64,000 nucleotides of DNA from Photobacterium marinum. Lineage in GTDB: Bacteria > Pseudomonadota > Gammaproteobacteria > Enterobacterales > Vibrionaceae. Numbering within the stretch: the first letter of the stretch is position 1; each line of letters opens with the position of its first letter. Under the pieces are notes generated by a model. The model saw only the letters and a list, made by a program, of their open reading frames with translations, ran no database searches and was not told the DNA's origin. The stretch covers positions 558,001-622,000 of the forward strand of contig NZ_AMZO01000006.1 of assembly GCF_000331515.1 (NCBI RefSeq), written 5' to 3'. Position numbers and translations under genes: made by a program. This document shows, piece by piece, positions 1-8,701 of the stretch.

Positions 1-669
1 GACAGCGCCGATTTGGGTGTAGATATATTCACTCTCTTCGTTCCAGAATTCTGTTGCCACTGGCTCCTTAGGAGCATCGTAGAGGTGTCCGTGTGTTGAG
101 TCTGGTACAACTAATCTGCGGTTGGAAGAGTAGGGCTGATAGCCCAGAATCTGAGCTGCTTCAAACCACTGATCCCGGCTTGCTTCAGTATTTTCTATGA
201 CTTTCAGAGTGACAAAAGGGCCATCCAGGCATAAATCTGCCCATAATTCGGTCCTTGAAATTTTGGCATAGAACAAAGGGTATTCTTGTACTGTATTGGC
301 ATCATCAACACACCATGTTCCTGTTTGTTGGTGGATTAGTTGGCCATGGTTAGCATCACAGACCCTTTTAGCCAGAAGATCGAACTCTTCTATATCAGCG
401 GCTGCACTCTGTGTGTTTTTTGCGCAATAACGGTAGGTAAATGAGAAGGCGCTTTTAGGGTAGAAAAGGCCTTTATCGACAATTGCACCGTTAATGCGAG
501 TGTCATTAAGGCTAATAAAGCCTTTGGCTGAATCGTGGAAGCGGTAAGTGTGCATGTTGTAATCTGAGTCTGAAAATGAACTGCAGCCTGTCAGCACAAT
601 GGCTGTGATTGTTGTTGACAGTATTGATGAGATATTTAGTCGGGCAGTCAAGATTTGCTGGACAGACAT
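1..669 (-). CDS. Predicted lipoprotein, 3' end beyond the window
   Basis: Reading the minus strand from an ATG at 669 gives an uninterrupted frame to the left edge (223 codons seen). The N-terminus has a hydrophobic stretch ending in a lipobox, IVLTGC, with the lipidated cysteine at residue 29, followed by SSFSDSD. This predicts an inner- or outer-membrane lipoprotein facing the periplasm. The mature part is rich in aromatic residues and has several cysteines, which could form disulfides. I do not recognise the family. It is divergent from the rhodanese gene, sharing a promoter region of about 160 bases. Confidence 0.72.
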   Translation of the reverse strand, partial: MSVQQILTARLNISSILSTTITAIVLTGCSSFSDSDYNMHTYRFHDSAKGFISLNDTRINGAIVDKGLFYPKSAFSFTYRYCAKNTQSAAADIEEFDLLAKRVCDANHGQLIHQQTGTWCVDDANTVQEYPLFYAKISRTELWADLCLDGPFVTLKVIENTEASRDQWFEAAQILGYQPYSSNRRLVVPDSTHGHLYDAPKEPVATEFWNEESEYIYTQIGAV

Positions 670-828
670 ACGCAACACACCTGTAACCGTAATAATAAAT
701 ATTTTTAATTATATAAGCTGTTCAGAGTATGGCAGCTTTTGGGAATTCAGGGAGTGTGATCACCGAGCAATAAAGCATGATATCGATAAGGTAACATATG
801 CCATTAATTTTATATTTGGCGGTTTATT

Positions 829-2115
829 ATGTTAAAAAACAGACTGTTAATGTTATCTTCTGTTGCAATTTTTTCTTATCCGGCGATGGCTGCAAGTTTC
901 AATGATTTGGCAGAACTGAGTTCGAATGACTATCAGGTCATTGATTGCCGTTCCAGTAATCATTACAACGGCTGGCCGGAAGCAGACCAGAGTCGTGGTG
1001 GCCATTATCCAGGGGCGTTCAATATTGACGCGGATTGGCTGGATGGCCTCAATTCAGACGATTTTGCCGCTTTGCTTGATAAGCATGGTATTCAAAAGGG
1101 TAAGAGCACTTTTCTGTATTGCGAAGCCGATAAAGCGCAGCAACTGCAACAGAGATTAGCTCAGATGGGAATGAAGAATGTCGGGCTCATCGAAGAGGAT
1201 GTAACCGCCTATAAAGGCGAACTTGAAGCATTGGAAAACTATCAGCAACTGGTTCCAGCATCATGGTTGAAGCAACTGGTTGACAGTCAGGAAGTCAGTT
1301 TTTCACCGGATAAAGGTTATGCAATTGTGGAGGTGGCATACGGTCCGCCGACAAAATATCTGGTTTCACATATCCCTTCTGCCCAGTACCTCAATACCAA
1401 CGATATCGAATCTGAACCATTGTGGAATAAGGTTGATGATAAAAAGTTGGCAGAAACGATCAGAAACCTAGGTATTCGCTTTGATACAACCGTAATTTTG
1501 TATGGCCGCGATAATATTCCGGCAGCACGTGCAGCTAATATTCTGATGTACGCTGGAGTTAAGGATGTGCGGTTACTCAATGGTGGCTGGACTGCCTGGG
1601 TTGATGCCGGTTATCAGACAGAACCTATGCGTAACCATGCTGAACCGGTTGATTTTGGTAAACAGATTCCGGCAAATCCTCAGTACATCATTGATGTGCC
1701 GGAAGCGAGAGATATTCTGACTGATCCTGAGCATAAGTCACTGGTGAGTATCCGTACTTGGGATGAGTATATTGGTAAGATCAGCGGTTATACCTACATC
1801 AAGCCGAAAGGTCGGATTGTCGGTTCTAAATGGGGGCATGCCGGTTCTGACTCATTGCACCTGGAAGATTTTCGAAATCCGGATCAGACTATGGTCAGCC
1901 CAAGTGTCATGATGCGTTATTGGCAGCCATGGGGAATTAATAAAGATCAGAAAGTCTCTTTCTACTGCGGTACCGGATGGCGAGCTTCAGAAACTTTCTT
2001 CTACACCTATGTGATGGGCTGGAAAGATATCAGTGTGTTTGATGGTGGCTGGTATGAATGGAGCGGTGATCCAGCCAATCCGACTGCCACTGGTGAGCCG
2101 AAGAAAAACATTTAA
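829..2115 (+). CDS. Exported multi-domain rhodanese (thiosulfate sulfurtransferase-like)
   Basis: A 428-residue protein with an N-terminal signal peptide (cleavage likely after AMA, about residue 21), so periplasmic. Three rhodanese-like segments can be seen: about 25-130 with a degenerate loop around FLYCEADKAQ, about 150-265 with VILYGRDNIPAARA where the catalytic cysteine is replaced, and about 285-420 with FYCGTGWRASE, an intact CxxGxR-type active loop. Only the last domain should be catalytic; the others look structural. Sulfur transfer from thiosulfate or a related donor is known for the family, but the substrate here is unknown. It is a single-gene unit followed by a clear terminator. 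Confidence 0.85.
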   Translation: MLKNRLLMLSSVAIFSYPAMAASFNDLAELSSNDYQVIDCRSSNHYNGWPEADQSRGGHYPGAFNIDADWLDGLNSDDFAALLDKHGIQKGKSTFLYCEADKAQQLQQRLAQMGMKNVGLIEEDVTAYKGELEALENYQQLVPASWLKQLVDSQEVSFSPDKGYAIVEVAYGPPTKYLVSHIPSAQYLNTNDIESEPLWNKVDDKKLAETIRNLGIRFDTTVILYGRDNIPAARAANILMYAGVKDVRLLNGGWTAWVDAGYQTEPMRNHAEPVDFGKQIPANPQYIIDVPEARDILTDPEHKSLVSIRTWDEYIGKISGYTYIKPKGRIVGSKWGHAGSDSLHLEDFRNPDQTMVSPSVMMRYWQPWGINKDQKVSFYCGTGWRASETFFYTYVMGWKDISVFDGGWYEWSGDPANPTATGEPKKNI

Positions 2116-2140
2116 CTCATTCAAGCGAAAAGATAATTGG

Positions 2141-2165
2141 AAGGAGCGCAAAGCGCTCCTTTTTT
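2141..2165 (+). terminator. Rho-independent terminator after the rhodanese gene
   Basis: An 8-bp perfect stem (AAGGAGCG / CGCTCCTT, 2141-2148 and 2154-2161) with a 5-base loop, running into six T residues. It lies 26 bases after the rhodanese stop. It also sits downstream of the convergent minus-strand cluster but has no clean T run in that direction. Confidence 0.85.
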
Positions 2166-2188
2166 CGTATTGATCAAAAATGGGTTAA

Positions 2189-2470
2189 CTATTGAGAGAG
2201 CTGCCAGCTGATGGCAGAGCGTTCAATGGCCTGCATCAGGACCAGCAGTTGAGCGAACGCTGGTGCCGTGCTGGTATTATTGTTTGCATCAGTGGTCAGC
2301 TGTTGGCTAAGGGGAAGCACTTCGACAAGACCCAATAGTTCAGCATCCTGCTGCCATCGTTTTAGCTGGGTGCGGATTGATGGTGTCAGGTTGTCTGTTC
2401 CCTGCAGGCAAATAATTTGGGCGATCTGGTGCCACTGGCTGAAAAAGGTGCTGAGATTATGGTTGTGCAT
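2189..2470 (-). CDS. Small conserved-looking protein, last gene of the yeh-like module
   Basis: A 93-residue protein that I do not recognise. The ATG at 2470 overlaps the end of the SWIM gene by 14 bases and has AAGG upstream, which supports translational coupling; a longer in-frame extension lies wholly inside the SWIM gene and is not needed. The sequence is soluble and probably helical (MHNHNLSTFFSQWHQIAQ and so on), with no signal peptide or membrane segment. Its role is presumably tied to the upstream MoxR/VWA/SWIM proteins. Confidence 0.6.
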   Translation of the reverse strand: MHNHNLSTFFSQWHQIAQIICLQGTDNLTPSIRTQLKRWQQDAELLGLVEVLPLSQQLTTDANNNTSTAPAFAQLLVLMQAIERSAISWQLSQ

Positions 2471-4082
2471 GGCTTTTTGCCTTAGTATTGAAGTCCGTTG
2501 CAGTGAATATATCCAATACATGGAATCCCACCGCTGATACGCTGGGCGCCCAACGTCCGAATAACAGTTTGGGGCCCTTGTATCCCGCTTTCCTTTGGCA
2601 ATGTGCGCCAAGGGTAATGGCGAGCGTTTGACCGCATAGGGTCTCTACGGTGCAGCTGCCATAGGCTTGGTGTGAGTGCCAAGCCACCATCATATCGCTG
2701 TCAGTGATCACCCAGCCTAATGCATCGGTCAGTGGGTCGAAAAAAGGTTGACTGTACTGGTTTCCCAGTCGTTGCCACTGTGCATGGACCGACAAGGACG
2801 GGTCGTTCACCAAATTGTCCCAACTGATAGTTTGCGGGGTTGAAAGCAGGCGGTCTATTTTCAACGACTGGTTATCGCTCACTTGGCCCTTAAAATCGAC
2901 ACTTTGCAAGGCCAGTTCAGGTAGGGAAACCGTCTGATTGTCTGCCGTGATAATCCGTTGTCCCTTTAGTGCGGCACGGTGGTCCCAACTGCGATCCATA
3001 TGGGCTTTGCGACCTTCACTAATGCAGTACCAGCGCGCGGCTTGTCGTTCATACAGGTAGAAACGGTAGCCTCTGGCATCGTCTTCGCTATGCCAGTATT
3101 CAGCGCTGACAGCCATGACATCCTGTAAGGTGACAGGGGTATATTGCCTTTTGTGTCGACCTGCCAGTTGGTAAAGGGGGAGTTGGCTCGGTGCGGCCTG
3201 AATTGCTCGCAGATAAAGCAGCAACTGTCCAATTTGTTCAAGGGCAATATCAGCCGTTGCGGTGAGATGCCGTTTGGTCACACCATCAAGGGTTCGCAGC
3301 AGTTTTCCCAGCAAGGTGGCGATTTTCGGTAGGTCGTGCTGACCCAGTTCGGTAACGAAGCTCTCTCCTTGCGTTAGCTGGATCGGTAAGACGTTCTTCA
3401 GTCCATAGCCCAGTATTTGGTTGAGCCAGTGTTCGACCTCCTTAATTTTCTCTTGCTGAGGCTCTTTTAGTTGTGTTTGTTGTTGCTCAGAAGGCAAGGT
3501 GAAGCGAGACTCCTGCACCGATAGCCCTATTATTGCCAAGGCTTGGTGTTGACAACGAGTTTCCTGACAAGAGCAAACGAGGCGGCTCCAGTCAACTTGG
3601 GCGGGCAAATATACTTGATAGGTTTTTTTGCCAATCTGGCAGTCGATCAGCGCGTGATCGGGATGAGTACTCAGTTTTATGGGTGCGCCTTTATGCCAGC
3701 TTGTCAGCGCTTTCTGGCTTTTGGTCTTGCCAAAAATAGCTTCCAGCTCTGCATAGTTTTCGACAAGCCATGGGGCTAGTTCGAATGCTACGGGGCTTGC
3801 TGCGGGTTGCGATGCAGGCAGGGATTGCAGAGCAAGTATAAAGGCTATTTTATGGCTGCAAGGCTCAAGGGCTCCGCAATCGCATTGTAAGGCAGTCAGT
3901 TCGGGGGTTGCCAGAGTGACCTGAAAACTATCAATGTGGCCGCTAATTGTATTTTCTTCGATCTGCCATTGAGTGATATCTGCATTGGCTGCCTGCTTTT
4001 TGGCACGGCGGAGCAGGCCACGATTGGTCCAGGTCAGCAGGAATTCATCGGTAATTTGTTGGGTCCAGGCTAGCAGCGTCAT
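2457..4082 (-). CDS. yehQ: SWIM zinc-finger protein, YehQ-like
   Basis: 541 residues. Two SWIM-type zinc-binding motifs are visible: CxC-x5-CxH at residues 67-77 (CDCGALEPCSH) and CSCQETRCQH at 170-179. SWIM domains bind zinc and mediate DNA or protein contacts. The start was placed at the ATG at 4082 because it overlaps the VWA stop as ATGA and follows a strong Shine-Dalgarno sequence (GAGGTGAT, 6 bases upstream); an ATG 24 bases earlier lacks this. Gene order matches yehP-yehQ of E. coli. No function is established for the family. Confidence 0.8.
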   Translation of the reverse strand: MTLLAWTQQITDEFLLTWTNRGLLRRAKKQAANADITQWQIEENTISGHIDSFQVTLATPELTALQCDCGALEPCSHKIAFILALQSLPASQPAASPVAFELAPWLVENYAELEAIFGKTKSQKALTSWHKGAPIKLSTHPDHALIDCQIGKKTYQVYLPAQVDWSRLVCSCQETRCQHQALAIIGLSVQESRFTLPSEQQQTQLKEPQQEKIKEVEHWLNQILGYGLKNVLPIQLTQGESFVTELGQHDLPKIATLLGKLLRTLDGVTKRHLTATADIALEQIGQLLLYLRAIQAAPSQLPLYQLAGRHKRQYTPVTLQDVMAVSAEYWHSEDDARGYRFYLYERQAARWYCISEGRKAHMDRSWDHRAALKGQRIITADNQTVSLPELALQSVDFKGQVSDNQSLKIDRLLSTPQTISWDNLVNDPSLSVHAQWQRLGNQYSQPFFDPLTDALGWVITDSDMMVAWHSHQAYGSCTVETLCGQTLAITLGAHCQRKAGYKGPKLLFGRWAPSVSAVGFHVLDIFTATDFNTKAKSHAQP

Positions 4083-5185
4083 TTCTTTATCACCTCGGCA
4101 ATCCATTGGCTCAAGTTTTCCGGTGTCATTGATGCGATGGGCATACCTTTCACGAGCAAATGTTCGGTTACATGGTTGTTGTACTGGGCATTGCCCTGTT
4201 GATCCAATGCTGTCAGGCCGAGGAGGGTAATGCCATCTTGCTGCATCTTGTCGACAGTTTGATAGAGTGGCTGTGGCGATCCGCCTTCAGCAAAGTCGCT
4301 GACAAGGACAACGATAGAACGTTGTGGGTGCTCAATTTGGCTGTGGGTAAAGGCAAGTGCACTACCGATGTCTGTTCCGCCACCCATCTGCACATTTAGC
4401 AGCACATTGAGTGGTGAATCGGCCTGTTCGGTAAAATCGACAACCCGGGTATCGAAGAGGTAGAGCCGGATGTTGAGCATCGGCAAGCGGCAGAATATCG
4501 CAGCAATTACTGAAGCGTGGATCAGGGCGCTGAGCATTGAGCCGCTCTGATCAATTACCAGGTAGATATCCCACGGGATCTGATTGTGTTGGGTCTGGTA
4601 GAAAAATGGTCTTTCCAGAATAAACGTGTCGTCTTCCGGCTGGTAATGCTTCAAGTTGCGCGTTATCGTGCGTTGCCAGTCGGTATAGGACAAGGGCATG
4701 GGGCGAGCTTGTGTCAGCGGGATCCGTTGGCGGCTGAACATGCTGCGAACCGGCTGTGATAACACTTGTTCAAGTTCTTCACAGACGGTGCTGATAATAC
4801 GCTCGATCTCTGGCGACAGGCTTTCTGGTAGTTTGTCCTTGAAGGCCAGTAAGGTTTGTAGCAGTGCCATATCCGGCTTTTGTTGACGCAGCAGTTCTTC
4901 GTCCATCAGCAATTCAGTCAAACCGTAATGGTCTAATCCGTGACGTTGCAAGATATCGGCCGTTGCTTTCGGGAAGGCTCGGCGCACTTTGTGCAGCCAG
5001 TCGACCGGGCAGGGCGAGCCGGAGTGTCTTCCGCCGATGTGGTGCCATGGCACCCTTGCCTGATACTCCCTGTCATAAAGCTCATCCAGACATTCATCTT
5101 TGCGCGTGTCGTCTTCGCCGAGTGTCTGTGGAAACCGGCTACCGAGGATCAGGCGCCAGCGGCGGGAAAGTTCGTGATTATTCAT
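4079..5185 (-). CDS. yehP: VWA-domain protein, YehP-like
   Basis: 368 residues, close to the length of E. coli YehP. The C-terminal half holds a von Willebrand A domain with a complete metal-ion-dependent adhesion site: DQSGS (about 212-216), GGGTDIG (268-274) and SDFAEGG (296-302). The N-terminal half is helical and family-specific. VWA proteins commonly pair with MoxR-type AAA+ ATPases as cofactor-insertion or remodelling chaperones, and one is encoded two genes upstream. The start overlaps the previous stop by 8 bases. Confidence 0.85.
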   Translation of the reverse strand: MNNHELSRRWRLILGSRFPQTLGEDDTRKDECLDELYDREYQARVPWHHIGGRHSGSPCPVDWLHKVRRAFPKATADILQRHGLDHYGLTELLMDEELLRQQKPDMALLQTLLAFKDKLPESLSPEIERIISTVCEELEQVLSQPVRSMFSRQRIPLTQARPMPLSYTDWQRTITRNLKHYQPEDDTFILERPFFYQTQHNQIPWDIYLVIDQSGSMLSALIHASVIAAIFCRLPMLNIRLYLFDTRVVDFTEQADSPLNVLLNVQMGGGTDIGSALAFTHSQIEHPQRSIVVLVSDFAEGGSPQPLYQTVDKMQQDGITLLGLTALDQQGNAQYNNHVTEHLLVKGMPIASMTPENLSQWIAEVIKK

Positions 5186-7517
5186 AGTCGATCCCCCAGA
5201 ATTCTAAACCTTGCAGTGCGTGCTGTCTGATTTGTTGCATCAATGCAATGTCACAGGCATCGGGTTGTCTTTCATATGCGATCTGATCGGGATCTTGCTG
5301 GCAAAGTTCACTGATTTGCGCAAAAGCATCGTAATTGAGTTGCAGGAATGCCCGTCGCATGGCTGGCAGAACTTGCAGGAATAGCGTTTCGTCGCACGAG
5401 GTTAGAAATTGATCTAATTGTTGTTTCAGGCTGGCTTGCTGGTATAGCAAATAGTCAGCTGCGATGGCGATACCATAGCAAAAATCACCCAAAGCATCTG
5501 GCTCTCGGTGGCACTGTTCGATGACGTTTTGCAGGGCGTCGCCCAGAATCGGACAGTTATCTGCTTGGGATAGTACTGTTGCGATGGCAGCACAGGCACC
5601 ATGAAGGGAATCGGTGTACTGGCTGGCCGGGATAGCGATTAATGCATCTTGCAGGTAGCTCGGCTGGCAAATATCGGCACGTTGTTGCGTCAGCTTCAGA
5701 AGCTCTGCCAGCAGCGGTAATAGTTCTTTTTCATGGCGCGGATCGACCAGTCTTGGCAGGCGGGCACAGAGCCGAACGAAACTGTGCTGTATTACCTGCT
5801 CAAACTCATGCTGGTGGCTGTGAGCAAGCAGCCGGTTGCCCGACAGGCACTGGAAAAGTAATGACAGTGAGGGATAGAGTTGTGTCAGATCCGTTTCGCT
5901 GTCGATTTGGCGTTTGACCAGTGTAAGTAACGGCGATAACCAGTTTGGCATGCCCATTTGCAGGACCGCGAGCAGTAACGTGACGCTCTGGTAGCTTGTC
6001 ATATCGCTGCGGTTTAGTCGCTGGCGGAGGGTATTGTGGATCACTTCTTCTATCGTGCTACCAAGGTGACTCTGTTCGACAAGAGCACTTTCGGTTTCCG
6101 GGCTGAATCGGATTAACCATTGTTCCCGTACCCGCTGTAATTCAGATTGGTCAGCGAAATTAGGGCCACCCAATTGTGTCGCGTAGGGAACACTCAGGAA
6201 CGCCAACTGGTGCAAAAAATGTGATTGCCGAAGGTGGTTGGCCTGTCGGTAGATAGCTAGTTCCTTGCGGGTTTCACCGTCGATCAGCTGTGAAGGTAGC
6301 TTCAATTGGCTACTGCGTTCACGAAAATCGATGACAATCGGCGCAGTTGGTAAATTTTTGGCAAGGCTTCCTGCTTTTGACTCAGTAAAGAACTCATCAA
6401 TCCAGGCATGGAATGCGTGTTGGGTTTCTTTGATAAAAGTCAGTTGCGCAGCTTCGATGAATTCGCTTCGTCCCGGGGCAATATCACGCAGCTGTGCCAG
6501 TTGTTCAGCGGCCACAACCAAGTCTACGCATTGCGGCATGGCAACGTTGTGGCCTTTGCTGGTAAGGAAGCTCATTAGTTCAGTGGCCAGTTCAGTGTGA
6601 ACATGACGGGTTAGAGTCCCGAGCTTTTTGAGTGGAGCCGTTTTCAGCTTTTTCCACCAGTGCGCATAGTAACCACTGTGGCTGAGGCTGGCTCCATAAT
6701 GGCGGTGACTTAGCCGTGACAGCGGATAAGGGACGAGGTGGCAGCCGGATCGCTGGTCGCGTTCCGGCTCAAGATTAAGAGACTGTTCCTGCTGGAGGAA
6801 ATGCCAAATTCCCTGACAGTGGAATGCGCCGCATACGACCAGGACTTTTTGTCCGGCGGCGAGGCATGGTGCGATACGGCTTGCCATGTACTGTTCGCGC
6901 AGCAGGGTATGTGGTTCGGCACCGGTTTGGTGCTGACGCATCTGGCTGCCAAACAACTGCATTTGTTCGAAGAAGGACTCAGCTGAAGCCGAGTATTGAT
7001 GCTCAAAGTAGCGGTCCCACCATTGGTCAAATGACTCACAATGGCTCTTGGCAAGCAATGCCTCGATATAGGTTTGGCTGAAAGTAGCTTCGCTATCGTA
7101 GAGCAGCGGATCTGTGTTTGATATTTCCTCGTCTTCGTCCTCACCCAATTGTATTGGCCAGTGGGTATATGGCAGATCGATAAACTGGCAGGGTATGTTG
7201 TGTAGTTTCCCGGCCTGCAGGGCATTCCATTCGGGTGACATTGGGGCGAACGGGATAAAACCGCGTCGAGCTTGGTTGTCTTTGGCGATGCTGTACATGT
7301 ACGCGGCTACGGGCGGTTTTGTCTCGCTGGATTGCAAGTAGGCGATTAGCGACTGCGCATCAGCAGGGGTTTCAATTAAAATCACATCGGGCTTGTGCCG
7401 TTTGATCAGTCGCAGCAATTGCCAGCTACAGATTGGACTATGGTGACGAACCGGTGCCCAGATCAGGTTGGGGTTGCCGTTGAGTGCCTCCAAAGCCATT
7501 TTGTTAGCGTCCGGCAT
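5178..7517 (-). CDS. yehM: DUF5682-like protein, YehM-like
   Basis: 779 residues. The N-terminal region has PVRHHSP (about 22-28), then VILIETPADA, and VVCGAFHCQG near residue 225; this histidine/glutamate/GxFH pattern resembles the TraB/ChaN/EreA-like fold, but that is inference. The rest is mostly helical. The start at 7517 was chosen because GAAGG lies at a proper distance upstream and it overlaps the AAA+ gene by 14 bases; the longest frame (from 7556) has no ribosome site. It lies between the AAA+ and VWA genes, as yehM does in E. coli. Confidence 0.75.
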   Translation of the reverse strand: MPDANKMALEALNGNPNLIWAPVRHHSPICSWQLLRLIKRHKPDVILIETPADAQSLIAYLQSSETKPPVAAYMYSIAKDNQARRGFIPFAPMSPEWNALQAGKLHNIPCQFIDLPYTHWPIQLGEDEDEEISNTDPLLYDSEATFSQTYIEALLAKSHCESFDQWWDRYFEHQYSASAESFFEQMQLFGSQMRQHQTGAEPHTLLREQYMASRIAPCLAAGQKVLVVCGAFHCQGIWHFLQQEQSLNLEPERDQRSGCHLVPYPLSRLSHRHYGASLSHSGYYAHWWKKLKTAPLKKLGTLTRHVHTELATELMSFLTSKGHNVAMPQCVDLVVAAEQLAQLRDIAPGRSEFIEAAQLTFIKETQHAFHAWIDEFFTESKAGSLAKNLPTAPIVIDFRERSSQLKLPSQLIDGETRKELAIYRQANHLRQSHFLHQLAFLSVPYATQLGGPNFADQSELQRVREQWLIRFSPETESALVEQSHLGSTIEEVIHNTLRQRLNRSDMTSYQSVTLLLAVLQMGMPNWLSPLLTLVKRQIDSETDLTQLYPSLSLLFQCLSGNRLLAHSHQHEFEQVIQHSFVRLCARLPRLVDPRHEKELLPLLAELLKLTQQRADICQPSYLQDALIAIPASQYTDSLHGACAAIATVLSQADNCPILGDALQNVIEQCHREPDALGDFCYGIAIAADYLLYQQASLKQQLDQFLTSCDETLFLQVLPAMRRAFLQLNYDAFAQISELCQQDPDQIAYERQPDACDIALMQQIRQHALQGLEFWGIDYE

Positions 7518-8595
7518 CTTGGCTGCCTTCGAGGAATGAACACCATAGCGGATCATTGCTACGCTTGCGTTTGATTACACGCAGATAATCATGCAGACAG
7601 GCTTCGTCTTTGTGGTTGTCTTTGATCACGGCACCTTGCAGGTAGGTGGCAAGGTGGGCCGGGGTGATGGCTTGCTCACCGAAGTAATGGCATTGCATTG
7701 CGGCATGGTAGGCGAGGTTGATAGCCTCCGGCACAGACAACAAGGTTGATGGCGACTCAATGGCGATACCGGCAACCGTGCCAGCTTTGAGTTCGTCGAA
7801 CACGGTCACTAACAGGGTTGCGGTATCTTGATCCAGGCGCAGACCGATGTCGTCATATTGTAGCCTGTCGTTAACTTGGCTTAGTACCAGCTCAATACGG
7901 TCCTTGCGCTGTGCCAGCGGTTTTAGTGTTTCGAAGTTGAAACGGCGTTTTAGGGCAGAGGAAATTTGGTTTACACCGCGGTCATTGAGGTTGGCCGTGG
8001 CGATGATGTTGAATCCCGGTTGTGACAGCAGGTAGTTCTGCTCATGCTGGATTTCGGGAATATGCAAAATACGGTCAGAAAGAACCGGGATCAGGCTGTC
8101 CTGCACTTCGGTCGGGCAGCGGGTGAGTTCTTCGAAACGCATGATGGCTCCGTTCTTCATCGCTTGGTAGAGCGGACCCGGCACCATGGCATCAAGCGTC
8201 GGTCCTGATTTCAACAGGGCGGCATAGTTCCAGCTGTAGCGGATATTTTCCTCAAACAAGCCGGCACTGCCTTGTACCGTGAGGGTGCTGTTACCGCAGA
8301 TTGCTGCTGTCAGTAACTCAGAAAGCAAGGATTTGGCCGTACCGGGTTCGCCGACCAATAACAGGCCTTGCTGTCCCAGCAGGGTAACAATGGCGCGTTC
8401 GACGGCACTATCGTTACCGTAGATCTTGCGGGTAATGGCTTGGCCCGCAATAGGCTGTTCGCTGCCAAGAATGAAGGTGCGAACCATTTTCGGGCTTAAC
8501 TGCCAGCCTGCGGGTTTGGCAAAAGTATCGGCTTCGCGAAGGGCGTTAAGTTGGTTCTGGTATTGCTGCTCTGCGGGCAGGCGCTGTACGTTCAT
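7504..8595 (-). CDS. yehL: MoxR-type AAA+ ATPase, YehL-like
   Basis: 363 residues, matching E. coli YehL in length. Walker A is GEPGTAKS (82-89), the Walker B region is IMRFEEL (151-157, where the usual Asp-Glu reads Glu-Glu), sensor 1 is IIATANLNDRG (about 197-207), and arginines near 217 may form the arginine finger. MoxR ATPases remodel protein partners, usually with a VWA protein, which is encoded two genes downstream. The gene follows yehI after a 106-base gap holding a perfect hairpin. Confidence 0.88.
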   Translation of the reverse strand: MNVQRLPAEQQYQNQLNALREADTFAKPAGWQLSPKMVRTFILGSEQPIAGQAITRKIYGNDSAVERAIVTLLGQQGLLLVGEPGTAKSLLSELLTAAICGNSTLTVQGSAGLFEENIRYSWNYAALLKSGPTLDAMVPGPLYQAMKNGAIMRFEELTRCPTEVQDSLIPVLSDRILHIPEIQHEQNYLLSQPGFNIIATANLNDRGVNQISSALKRRFNFETLKPLAQRKDRIELVLSQVNDRLQYDDIGLRLDQDTATLLVTVFDELKAGTVAGIAIESPSTLLSVPEAINLAYHAAMQCHYFGEQAITPAHLATYLQGAVIKDNHKDEACLHDYLRVIKRKRSNDPLWCSFLEGSQDAGR

Positions 8596-8613
8596 GATAT
8601 TGCTCTATGCAAT

Positions 8614-8642
8614 ACAGCCAAAGCGGAAGTCGCTTTGGCTGT
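8614..8642 (-). other. Perfect intercistronic hairpin between yehI-like and yehL-like genes
   Basis: A 12-bp perfect inverted repeat (ACAGCCAAAGCG / CGCTTTGGCTGT) with a 5-base loop. There is no T run after it on the minus strand, so it is unlikely to be a full terminator for yehI. It could stabilise the yehI mRNA end, attenuate transcription into yehL or be a processing site. Confidence 0.6.
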
Positions 8643-8701
8643 TAATTAAAAAGTTCCCGTTTCAGGCCGCGGGAGCGATGCCATAAACGGGGTGGAATCG
8701 A

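Noticed and set aside
599..835. Plus-strand ORF of 78 codons
   Set aside because: It lies opposite the start of the lipoprotein gene and over the divergent promoter; it has no ribosome site.
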